A DNA stretch of 36,118 nt, from NCBI GenBank assembly GCA_001931905.2, contig MSJI02000341.1:1-36118 (forward strand), written 5' to 3'. The translations under genes and the position numbers were made by a program. This DNA is from Cladosporium sp. IMV 00045. Lineage: Eukaryota > Ascomycota > Dothideomycetes > Cladosporiales > Cladosporiaceae. Within the stretch, counting starts at the first letter, position 1. Every line of letters begins with the position of its first letter. Positions 9,477-17,516 of the stretch are shown here, piece by piece. The notes beneath the pieces were generated by a model that worked only from the letters and a program-made list of their open reading frames with translations, did not search any database and had not been told where the DNA came from.

Positions 9477-10829
9477 ATGTCGCCGCAAAGTGGAGGACAT
9501 AAGAGCGATCAGCTCGAACCTGCTGGCTCCCCAAAGGAGAGTCCGAGGCGCCTCACAGAGGTCCCCTCAATTGCAACGCCGAACCGCTTCGCATTGCTCG
9601 AAGCCACCAGCAACGCCGACGAGGCTCTCGTTCGCCTTCCAAAGAAGGGCAAACTTGACCTCGAGGCCAAGGGCACCACTTACGATGGTGCTCCAATGTC
9701 GTGTAACACGATCAGGAGTGTTCAAGCTCCAGCGTCGAGCGGCTCAGAAAGCCAGCCTGCAAGACGCCAGACTGAGTCCTCCTGCGAAGGAATGCAACTG
9801 CACCCTGAGCAGAGGCCAGTCATCAGCAGAGCCTCCACTAGCCATGCGCTTGTGGGCTCAACCTCCGAAGCCTCCAATAGCAGAAAGTCTATGGAAAGCA
9901 CTGCGAAAGCGCAGTCGGAAGGGCAGACCCATTTGGGTCAGACACGCGCACCGGACCGGGCACAAGGCCAGGATCTTGTCGCGGCCACGGAACAATCCCA
10001 GCCCGAGCCAGCACGTGTTCAAGCATGGAGAGCCGCTGGCTACCCGAATTGCAATACTTGCGGGAAACGACATCCGCCACCCTGCAAGCCAGAGCTTATC
10101 GCAGAATCGCGACAAAGGGCTCAGAAGAAGCAACAGCGCAAAGAAGAGCGGCGTCAACAGATTGCTGAAGAGCAGCAACAAAGGCAGAACAAAAAGGACC
10201 GCCAGCTCTTCAAACGCCCGCGACTCTTCAAAGAAGCAGAGGCATACCAGTACTGGCCAGAGGTCACCCAGCACTGGTTAGAAGCAGGCCAAGAATGGTT
10301 AGAAGCAGGCCATGAGTGGTCAGTTGAAGGCCAGGAATGGTCAGTTGAAGACCAGGAATGGTCAGAAGCAGGCCAGGAATGGTCAGAGGCAGGCCAAGAA
10401 TGGTCAGATGCAGGCCAGGACTGGGCAGAGACAGACCGGGCATGGTCAGAGACAGGCCAGGAATGGACACAGACAGGCCAGGAATGGTCAGATGCAGGCC
10501 AAGAATGGTCAGAGACAGGCCGGGCATGGTCAGAGACAGACCAAAACTGGCCAAAATTAGCGCCACCAGGTCCGCCGCCTCCACCGCCGCCACCAACATC
10601 GCAGACCGAGATCGGACAGCGAGCAGGGGAAGAAGCTGAAGTACTCCCCCCTTCCCAACAAGGAACTCCCAATGATCCCAATCAGATCCAGTCCGCTCTC
10701 TTCGAAAGTATGTCGGAAGAGACTAAATACAGAACGTTCACGAGCGGCAGGGAAGTCGACCTCGGCCTCTTCGCAAGCATGTCGGAAGCGACTAAATACA
10801 GGGTGATGATGCACTTTCTTGGTCATTGA
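9477..10829 (+). CDS. HPPPC-knuckle protein A with Trp-heptad repeats, 450 aa
   Basis: Unrecognised 450-aa protein; the first in-frame ATG is 9477. Order along the chain: a disordered Ser/Gln-rich N-terminus with NRFALLEA (36-43); a compact putative zinc knuckle at C192, C195, H199 and C203 (CNTCGKRHPPPC), preceded by W and G-x-P; a very basic helical stretch (about 210-250, QRAQKKQQRKEERRQQ...); fourteen heptads with Trp at a fixed place (about 259-356); a poly-Pro stretch; and two copies of LFxSMSExTKYR at the C-terminus. The knuckle context W-x3-G-x-P-x-C-x2-C-x-K-x-HPPPC recurs in the protein at 12567-14369, which supports this frame over the four other frames that the 21-bp repeat leaves open. 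Open codons continue in frame past two TGAs to 11099, so the C-terminus may be truncated or spliced. Nucleic-acid binding is inferred only from the knuckle and the basic stretch. Confidence 0.6.
   Translation: MSPQSGGHKSDQLEPAGSPKESPRRLTEVPSIATPNRFALLEATSNADEALVRLPKKGKLDLEAKGTTYDGAPMSCNTIRSVQAPASSGSESQPARRQTESSCEGMQLHPEQRPVISRASTSHALVGSTSEASNSRKSMESTAKAQSEGQTHLGQTRAPDRAQGQDLVAATEQSQPEPARVQAWRAAGYPNCNTCGKRHPPPCKPELIAESRQRAQKKQQRKEERRQQIAEEQQQRQNKKDRQLFKRPRLFKEAEAYQYWPEVTQHWLEAGQEWLEAGHEWSVEGQEWSVEDQEWSEAGQEWSEAGQEWSDAGQDWAETDRAWSETGQEWTQTGQEWSDAGQEWSETGRAWSETDQNWPKLAPPGPPPPPPPPTSQTEIGQRAGEEAEVLPPSQQGTPNDPNQIQSALFESMSEETKYRTFTSGREVDLGLFASMSEATKYRVMMHFLGH
10251..10556 (+). repeat. 21-bp tandem repeat, about 14.5 units
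   Basis: Fourteen 21-bp units, then a partial one, typified by GAATGGTCAGAGGCAGGCCA. Each encodes a heptad of the form (E/A/D)-W-(S/L)-(E/D)-(A/T)-(G/D)-(Q/R). Units differ mainly at third positions and at two variable codons, so the Trp and Gln are retained while the DNA has diverged. The unit length is a multiple of three and lacks stops in several frames on both strands, which explains the stacked shadow ORFs. Confidence 0.9.
10698..10802 (+). repeat. 69-bp direct duplication at the 3' end of gene A
   Basis: The block starting CTCTTCGAAAGTATGTCGGA at 10698 recurs at 10767 with few changes. It encodes LFxSMSExTKYR twice, 23 codons apart. It looks like an internal in-frame duplication. Confidence 0.75.
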
Positions 10830-11099
10830 GTCATGCCGTCTACATTCGATCAGCATTGAGGGACTCAAACCTTGACTGAAGCGACCAGGGAAGTAATGGC
10901 TAATCCCTCACAAAGTACCACCGCTGCTGAAACCACAGGCGATAGCGCGGTGTCTATTGGCACATCCACAGGTTCATCGTTGGACCAACAGATAGAAGCT
11001 GGGGTCTCGTGGCACGAATGCACCACTGGACCATCAAACAGCAACCCAAGGGACTATCTCAGCCCACAGCCCAGATGGTCAAAGACAGCCTGGAAATGA
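10830..11099 (+). other. In-frame open extension downstream of gene A stop
   Basis: After the TGA at 10827 and a second TGA at 10857, the same frame stays open to 11099, encoding a Ser/Thr-rich tail that ends RWSKTAWK. It stops 43 nt before the conserved 3' element. Protein B stops only 13 nt before its copy of that element. This may be the lost or alternatively spliced C-terminus of protein A. A 60- or 72-nt intron from GT at 10822 would keep frame, but its splice sites are weak. Confidence 0.35.
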
Positions 11100-11141
11100 C
11101 AAGCGCAAGCATCCTAGACAATAAAATGATCTAAGCTCAGT

Positions 11142-11248
11142 AGAGGGAAAAGGGCAAACCTCTTTAAAAACCCACCCCGGCGATGGATCCACACCTCAAC
11201 GCGGTGCCGGGGTGTAAACGTCTATGACTCTTTAGACGGCGAAGATGG
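11142..11248 (+). ncRNA. Conserved two-hairpin 3' element, copy 1
   Basis: Part of a sequence of about 100 nt shared with 14383-14475. Hairpin I: AGAGG (11142-11146) pairs with CCTCT (11159-11163) around a conserved GGGCAAA. Hairpin II: ACCCCGGC (11174-11181) pairs with GCCGGGGT (11206-11213) around a 24-nt loop. A further local inverted repeat, CGTCTA/TAGACG, lies at about 11219-11238 in this copy only. The element ends at about GACGGCGAAGATGG. It could be a 3'-UTR structure, a small RNA, or the end of a mobile element; the sequence does not decide which. Confidence 0.6.
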
Positions 11249-11461
11249 ATCCTACACGACACCGACGTTACGACCAACATTTCTAAGCATCCCGTACGAA
11301 TATAACTACAGCGCGATCACTCTAGCACAACCCGCGCGGCTACGACCCAACAAGAACTCCAGAATCACCACGAACACTCCGCTATCTTGCTATTCGACAC
11401 CAAGACACCGAGCTAATGACGGATCGATTTCGAATGGCCAAGTGAACAGGTAGGACATGAT

Positions 11462-11745
11462 TCAAATTGGAAGAGCATTGATGACAAAGTCTTGGGACTG
11501 AGTGGCGTCCGTCTCTCCCGTTTCAGGGCTGACGAGTGCTCCATGGCGGTAGTCTTCCGCAAGGAGCCAATCCTCGTGGCCATCCCAAGTGCTAGATTCG
11601 CCTTCGAGCGATACAGCAACGGGAGCTGCGGCTCCATGAGGAAGTCAGATAGCTTGGTAAGAGCCTCTTGGTGTTTCTCGGTATCCCATTTACCGATTGC
11701 TTCTTTGCAGCGCTCACTATAGAAGTTGCTGAGGTTGCTAGCCAT
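11462..11745 (-). pseudogene. Frameshifted member of a small lineage-specific protein family
   Basis: Starts at ATG 11745 (MASNLSNFYSERCKEAIGKW) and reads LMEPQLPLLYRSKANLALG. From there the frame that carries family-like sequence changes by one base at a GGG run (about 11583-11585). The shifted frame reads DGHEDWLLAEDYRHGA and stops at 11462-11464. No splice sites explain the change, so a one-base loss is the simplest reading. The same blocks occur in the relic at 9040-9245. It lies between knuckle genes A and B, on the opposite strand. The family function is unknown to me. Confidence 0.5.
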
Positions 11746-12566
11746 GCGCTACTCTGTAGTGTGGCGTATCAGTGGAAGTAGTCACCAGGCAAACAATTGA
11801 AGCGCGGTTCAAAAAGCGGCCGTCAAGCTTGGATCGGCTCCCCTGATGTTGCGGGCACACCGTGCTCTGAGCTTGTTAGCGCATAGCTAAAACCAACTTC
11901 ATAATATCAATCATTCTATGCGATTTGGTTTCTCACATTGCTTTTGTCAAACTATGAATATGTGACCTTCAAGACGCCGGAATAACTGATTACCAATGGG
12001 CTCGCAACTCGCTGTAACGAGTAGTACTGTACATCAAGCGAGCTGGCGTCGCGGCTTGCTCCTTCGTGCGTCGCCACCAGCATTTTAAAGACGCATCATT
12101 GGCACCATGAAGTTGACTCAGCTCAAGTGCATGCTCAAAGTCTTGGTGACCACTAAAGTACTCCTTGACCAAGCGGTAAGCAGTCTTGGACTTCATCAAT
12201 CACAAGTGCGCCTCCGAACGCGAAATTTAGTAATCCTGTAGGCCTCTCGGAGGGGTAAAATATATGGCAGACACCACTCAGGAACTCAACCGCTATGTCC
12301 AAGCTCGGTTATGTTAATAGCTGACAGTTGATAATTAGATAGATGGCCAGCGTCAATGATACTCTGGGCCCGGCGGTCACAGATCGATCACACCTCTCTG
12401 GGTCGCTCCTTCCTTTGGCGGGTGTCAGGCGAGATCTAGCTTCGGGAGGGTCATCCCGCTTTACGCAGAAGGCACAAAAGCAAAACAATATCCCTTTGTC
12501 TTAGATTTCCCCCTTCGGACTCACCATATTTTTCCCATCATTTTCTCGAGTCCTGCGCGGGCGAGC
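11746..12566. other. Upstream region of gene B, no firm gene
   Basis: About 820 bp. A 69-codon minus-strand ORF (11990-12199) has no recognisable features. The last 200 bp before 12567 are pyrimidine-rich and probably hold the gene B promoter and leader. No similarity to the region upstream of gene A was seen by eye. Confidence 0.4.
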
Positions 12567-14369
12567 ATGAATCCCAACGCGAACGATGACAGGCGGTCAC
12601 AGACTGCCACCAATGCTTCGGCATTCTCAGAGTCTCACGACTCCTTTGCGCAAAGCGCCCAGACTTCACCGGCTGGTTTAAACCACGCCGATGAGTCCTT
12701 CATCCCCGAAGCATTTTGGACAGGTCATGATCAAGGGCACGAAGCTGATGATCAAGCCGACAACGACCAGGATGCCGGGGCATGGCTTTACTCCGAGTCT
12801 CCAAACCGCACCCTCGACGGGGAGCAACGGACTCCAGAGCGGGCTCAAGTTTCGATTGCAGACCTTGACAGACTGAATGTCGAGAACGGCGCCGATGCTG
12901 AGAACCCTGCCTTGCTTCAACAAAGCAATGGCACAAGCGCTGCGGATCAAGCAAACATGTCGCAAGCTCTTGTGACGCTTGCAAATGAGAGCGCTGAAGA
13001 AGCGCGCCAGGCGAACAGACAGCCCGAGGAACATCCCGAGGAACCTGCTGTCCCAGCGTCTCAACCACCCCCAGTCGACGGTCAACAAGAGCTACCACCA
13101 GACGAGGATGATACCCAGATGTCAGGTGCTCCGACCCGCCGCGACGTGTGGTTAGAAGAGGGTAGACCCAAGTGTACCATCTGCAAAAAGAAGCACCCAC
13201 CCCCCTGCTGGCATGCCGACGGAGCTGAGCCATCCTCTGGCCCACCTAAGGCCGAGTCTTCCAAAACCGCGGCCAAAAGGCAGCGAGATGATGGAGGACA
13301 AGGTGCAAATGGTGGCCAAGAAGCAGGAGCCACTGCTAAAAAGCAGAAGAAAGCCGGCCGTAGAGCTGGTTTTCCGAAACTCTGGTGCTTTGACTGCGAA
13401 GCTGAGCACCCTTGGCCGGATCGAGATGGTTCTACTTACCACATCCGCACCCGCGAGGAGTCCGCTCATGCGCGCAATATGCAGCGTAGGGGCCTGGCTC
13501 CAGCTATCGACCCCAATGCTTTTGGTGCGAATGCTCCATTGCGAATAACCGCATCTACAGCAGCCGCACCTACAACAGCCGCACCTACAACAGCCGCTCC
13601 TCGGGCACAACAAATTGCCCCGCCTCCAAACCCTCAGAATGCTCAAGCAGCCATGCAGGAAAGGTTGTCGATGCACGATCAGGCTGGAAACAACAGAGTC
13701 TTTTTATTCGTGCAGAGCTTACAGCATGTCAACGAGGATAATCGAATGGCTATGATCGGAGATTTCCTTCGCTTGAATGATGACCCTAGCTGGCCATCAC
13801 CCGACCAGTCGGTAGCTCCCGTCCAACAACCACTGTACTCAGATGCAGCAGCCGTTCCAGGTTTGGCTCCAGGTCAGACCGTGCTGTTTCCCCCGAACGC
13901 CAGGCCTGGTCATGTTCCAGGTCAAACGATGCCACTGCCGCAGGGGATTCGTCAGCCCCCGCCGCCTCGCGGCGGTCAAGGAGGTGGCCGTGGTCGTGGC
14001 CGTGGCCGTGGTCGCGGTAGCGGCAGTGACGGTCGTGGTGGCGGAGGCACAAACCTCCAGAACGCTGGTCGTGGCCAGCCTCCTGCTTCGGGCAACAACC
14101 CGGGCCAGAACACCGCTGGCAATGCCCAGCCTCCCGCCCCTACCAACAATCAGGGCCAACACACCGCTGGTCAAGCCCAGCCCGCCGCTCCTGGTAATAC
14201 CCAGGGCCAAACTCCTGCTGGCCAACGCCAGCCCACTGCTTCTGGTCAAAACCAGAGCCAAGCTGGCACCGGCCAGCCGAGTTCCTCCGCGAATGGTGGG
14301 AACCGTTTCAACGCCCTCTCCCCCGGGCCATCTGGCTTAAGCAGGGGAGACGGTGCGGAACGTAGGTAA
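12567..14369 (+). CDS. HPPPC-knuckle protein B with RG-rich tail, 600 aa
   Basis: Unrecognised 600-aa protein starting MNPNANDDRRSQ. The first 195 residues are acidic, Gln/Asn/Ala-rich and probably disordered. A putative zinc knuckle uses C203, C206, H210 and C214 (CTICKKKHPPPC), preceded by W and G-x-P exactly as in protein A. A Lys-rich stretch follows. Then comes a second, incomplete knuckle at C274, C277 and H281 (CFDCEAEHPWPD), with Asp where the last Cys would fall. A short helical block near 378-402 (FVQSLQHVNEDNRMAMIGDF) resembles the SMSExTKYRVMMHFL end of protein A. The C-terminal third holds a GRGRGRGRG stretch (about 469-494) and 17-residue Gln/Pro/Gly repeats (about 504-572). Knuckle plus RGG-like tail suggests RNA binding; that is inference. 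The 3' hairpin element begins 13 nt after the stop. Confidence 0.7.
   Translation: MNPNANDDRRSQTATNASAFSESHDSFAQSAQTSPAGLNHADESFIPEAFWTGHDQGHEADDQADNDQDAGAWLYSESPNRTLDGEQRTPERAQVSIADLDRLNVENGADAENPALLQQSNGTSAADQANMSQALVTLANESAEEARQANRQPEEHPEEPAVPASQPPPVDGQQELPPDEDDTQMSGAPTRRDVWLEEGRPKCTICKKKHPPPCWHADGAEPSSGPPKAESSKTAAKRQRDDGGQGANGGQEAGATAKKQKKAGRRAGFPKLWCFDCEAEHPWPDRDGSTYHIRTREESAHARNMQRRGLAPAIDPNAFGANAPLRITASTAAAPTTAAPTTAAPRAQQIAPPPNPQNAQAAMQERLSMHDQAGNNRVFLFVQSLQHVNEDNRMAMIGDFLRLNDDPSWPSPDQSVAPVQQPLYSDAAAVPGLAPGQTVLFPPNARPGHVPGQTMPLPQGIRQPPPPRGGQGGGRGRGRGRGRGSGSDGRGGGGTNLQNAGRGQPPASGNNPGQNTAGNAQPPAPTNNQGQHTAGQAQPAAPGNTQGQTPAGQRQPTASGQNQSQAGTGQPSSSANGGNRFNALSPGPSGLSRGDGAERR
14076..14290 (+). 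repeat. 51-bp coding tandem repeat in gene B
   Basis: Three to four diverged units of 17 codons of the type QPPAxxNNxGQxTAGxA near residues 504-572. They are low-complexity and in frame, and the DNA has diverged more than the protein pattern. Confidence 0.6.
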
Positions 14370-14378
14370 ATACCTGCG
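14361..14378 (+). other. Hairpin spanning the gene B stop codon
   Basis: CGTAGGT (14361-14367) can pair with ACCTGCG (14372-14378), with one T-G wobble, leaving a four-base loop. The TAA stop (14367-14369) lies at the turn. No equivalent was seen at gene A. Confidence 0.4.
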
Positions 14379-14382
14379 CCCG

Positions 14383-14475
14383 GAGGTCAGGGCAAACCTC
14401 GTTAAAAACCCGACCCCGGCGATGAACCCACACCTCAACACGGTGTCGGGGTGTAAACGTTAGACGGCGAAGATG
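14383..14475 (+). ncRNA. Conserved two-hairpin 3' element, copy 2
   Basis: Second copy of the element at 11142-11248. Hairpin I: GAGGT (14383-14387) pairs with ACCTC (14396-14400). Hairpin II: ACCCCGGC (14413-14420) pairs with GTCGGGGT (14445-14452); a C-to-T change in the 3' arm keeps pairing as G-U. Both copies have a 24-nt loop in hairpin II. The sequence after it, GTAAACGTTAGACGGCGAAGATGG, lacks about 11 bases present in copy 1. Confidence 0.6.
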
Positions 14476-16300
14476 GGTTTTCAGACAATACCGGGTCCAC
14501 GAACAAGCTGTTGAAGCAGTCCATGTGTGTACCACAAGCAGGGCACGCCAGCCAAACCAAGCGACCATGGACAACCTTGGAGGTATTAAGATTCGCCACT
14601 AACACCCTACTCTTACCCTCGCCTACAATTTGACACGAAAACAACAAGCCACTGGAACGTCGATGTCGACAAAGAAACCCAAAAAGAAGGAAGCAAGTCA
14701 GTTGACGCAGCATCCACGACCACGACTGGCGGCTACAACACACAAGAAGTCAAAGGAAAAGTCAACAGCGGCAGCCAACAGCAGAGAACAAATCGTATTG
14801 GCGAAGCCTACATGACAACAACAGGCAGCTACGGGCGCTCTTCACGTCCAAGGGCAGAGTAGGGATTCGGAGTGCTCCAGCGATCGCAGTTGCGCAGCTG
14901 ATCACGATTCCTGCCAACTCATTCCTGAGCACCAAGAAAATTCGACAGTAGGTATAGAAGCGGAAGAGGCTAAGGCATAGGTGGTGACAAGAGCAATGAG
15001 GGGGGTGTGAATCACCTTGTGCTTATTCTGTAAATATCAAAACAATCGAATGGACAAACAACAACTCTCCAAAGTAAAGCTACCTTGTGCATCTGAACAC
15101 GTAAAAGATTGTGTCTGAAGACCATTGCTTTCAAATAGGGTCTGGGCAGACACATTCTACTGGTGGGTACATGTATTAATCGTTAAGTGACCTCCGGCCT
15201 CAGCCCCACGACAACACCATGCCAACGTGCGGCTCTTGCACTAAGGGGCTCACGGTACGTCCCGTCGGCTGCATAGCTCCTCTCTACACGATTAAATGTC
15301 TTGAGTACCTGCAATGTGGCAGACTTTCAGCAAAAGCACTGCAAGTGGGCATCGGCGACCCAAACATTTGCAAGTCGGGGCGCATGAAGGAGCAACAGTG
15401 CTTCGACTGACTACAGATCGGTCGAGAAACCGTTCAAGCCGTCTTTCGAGATCTAGACCCGCAATGCCTGGCGTGAAGGACAATGCAAACCATTTTAACA
15501 AAGAACTGAACTGAGTGGCTGCTTCCAGCTTATGAACGCAGTGGTGCATCAACAATAGAAGAAAGCACTGATAAATGACAGGGATCCGTTCAAGCGATCT
15601 GGTTATACGCAGCAATTCCAAGCTCGAATGGCAACTTTTACCGCTAGGTATAGTGCGCCTTTCTATTTTTGACAGCCTTTGATGTCCTTTACAGTAGTAT
15701 GCTACCAGATACCGTGGAACTTGTGTCTAAAAATGATTTCATTAGACTGAGACATATTTGGCTTGCTATTTGACAGAGCTTCACAGCACACAGGCTTTTC
15801 GTGGATCTTGCATGGCCCCGATCTTGCTCAATCTACTGTAATCATGCGGACGCGCATGCTCCAGGTACAGCCCTGATGAGCCTCCCCTTGGGCAGTGGTG
15901 CTCTCATCACGAGCAATTCTTTGTCTCAGCGAGATTCTGTTCCATTCGTAGCCGGCGTCAATTCATGTCATTGTATTACAAAATACCAGGGTCTCAATAG
16001 TCAGTATGCTAAACTCACTTAGACATTGTGGCCCACACCATTCAGGTTTCAGACAATTGCACGCCTCGCCAAATGCATCAAAGGTAAGCCTAAAAGAGCA
16101 AATTTGCAATATACGAGACAAAGAAGAACCAACCTCAACCATTGTCTTTGTCTCAATTTCCGTTCTCGGAGCCAAGAGTATATTTCCTCAATAGCGCCCT
16201 CGTCGATGGGATCAGATCTCCATCCACGGCTATCGTTCACTTAATCTGCTTCTCGGAATCCTGTCCAGATCTCTCTTCTAGAGCAACATTCATATTCAAG
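14476..16300. other. 1.8-kb region without a supportable gene
   Basis: Several short ORFs occur, including a Lys-rich one at 14630-14815 that lacks an ATG start and a Cys-containing 63-codon one at 15219-15410. None has a signal peptide, a domain or a flanking exon I can join. It probably includes decayed sequence and the promoter of the gene at 16301. Confidence 0.4.
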
Positions 16301-17115
16301 ATGCAGTTTACTGTCGGTTTCGTGGCGATCCTCGCCTCTGTAAACATGGCCGCAGCGAATCCTCCAAGGCGCTATGGCTACAGGCCTGTGCAGTACGGCC
16401 GTACCGAAACCGTTCCATGGACATCGTCCACCTGCTTTGCTGTCTACAGCACTCTGACGCAGACTTCGAGCAAGCCGGTCACTACCGTCGTGACGACGAC
16501 AACATACAAGCCTTCCACTTGGACTTCGACTACTCCTACCGTTGTTACCTCAGTCTACACGACCTACAAGCCTGCTGTGACCACGATCGTTAGCACCGTT
16601 ACTACGACCGTTGTTGGTAAGTAGTAGGAGCTGCTTGATCCAATTTTCTAGATTAACTAACAGCAATACTAGTCACCAGCACGAAGACATCGACCTCGGT
16701 CGTCACTGAGCCTACCATCATGACCAGGCAAGCCACCTCATACACGACCGTTTGCAAGACTGTTCCTGTCGTGACGCCAATCGAAGCTACCGAGTATATC
16801 ACGAAGACCCAGACTCTGCCATACGTGACTCCCTGCACAGGTAAGTTTCCTTCTCATGCAAGCCATCTTCATCGCCAAACTGACTTATCTTAATTAGAAA
16901 CCACCACGTACCCGACCACCATCCCGTCAACTTACGAGAGTCCTTGTCCTGCGACCAAGTCTATCACTTCTTACCTCACCACGTCTGGCGTCACCAGCAC
17001 GCCTTGCCCGGCTACCTACACCACTACCACGCAGAGCACGTATACCACGTCTTCAGTCAGCACAAGCAGCAAGTGCTCTACTTCCTCTGGCGTTAGTACC
17101 ATTACTCAATACTAG
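16301..17115 (+). CDS. Secreted Thr/Ser-rich wall-type protein, three exons
   Basis: 233-aa predicted secreted protein. Exons are 16301-16616, 16673-16840 and 16898-17115; both introns begin GTAAGT and end TAG, and the joined length is 702 nt. The signal peptide is MQFTVGFVAILASVNMAAA. The rest is dominated by Thr, Ser, Val and Tyr in short irregular repeats of the TTVVTTTTYKP and TSVYTTYKP kind. Six Cys are spread along the mature chain, including two CPAT motifs in the last exon. The composition suggests dense O-glycosylation and a cell-wall or extracellular location. No GPI-anchor signal is visible at the C-terminus (ends VSTITQY). No enzymatic domain is recognised. Confidence 0.8.
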
Positions 17116-17516
17116 GCAAGAAACACCAGATCGCAAAGGGAGAAGAGGGTTTGAACTGTGATGTCGAGGCGTTCAGGTGTATTTGGAAATTTGAGAATTT
17201 GAGAATTTGAGAATTTGTTATACACACATGTGGCTCGCTCATGAGCTAAAATATGCAAATAAGAGTCGCTCGCTATCAATTGAAATTGATCAAAACCCAT
17301 CGCTCGTCTCTGTGTTTTCTCTCATACCACTCAAGATTCATGAGCAGCTCAAGTCCACGGGCAGCTGTCATCCAGTCTGTTTGTTCTCCCAAATCGAGCC
17401 CAACTTGATCATATCATATTCTACAGAGGAAAAAGATAAGAGAGTAAATCGCTCGAACCTTCCGCCAAAGCTCAGTACTGTATAGCTCGTGCGCATCATG
17501 AGCTATACTGGACATA
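17116..17516. other. Convergent 3' spacer with an 8-bp tandem repeat
   Basis: Spacer between the stops of the Thr-rich gene (+) and the giant gene (-). It contains a short tandem repeat of AATTTGAG, about 3.75 units at 17188-17217. No gene is seen. Confidence 0.6.

Noticed and set aside
10154..10681. 175-codon minus-strand ORF and other-frame ORFs across the 21-bp array
   Set aside because: The repeat unit is a multiple of three and stop-free in several frames. The knuckle shared with gene B fixes the plus-strand frame.
11990..12199. 69-codon minus-strand ORF upstream of gene B
   Set aside because: No similarity to the nearby relic family, no domain, and no joinable exon; could be chance.
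14630..14815. Lys-rich ORF after the second hairpin element
   Set aside because: Begins with TTG rather than ATG and has no counterpart after the first element.
9360..14820. An autonomous retrotransposon encoding the knuckle proteins as Gag or ORF1
   Set aside because: No reverse transcriptase, integrase, protease or long terminal repeat is visible. Kept only as one possible origin of the knuckle/hairpin module.
15219..15410. 63-codon ORF with several cysteines
   Set aside because: No signal peptide or zinc-site spacing that repeats elsewhere; too short to support.
17188..17217. Short AATTTGAG microsatellite
   Set aside because: Real, but of a kind common in spacers; no functional sign.
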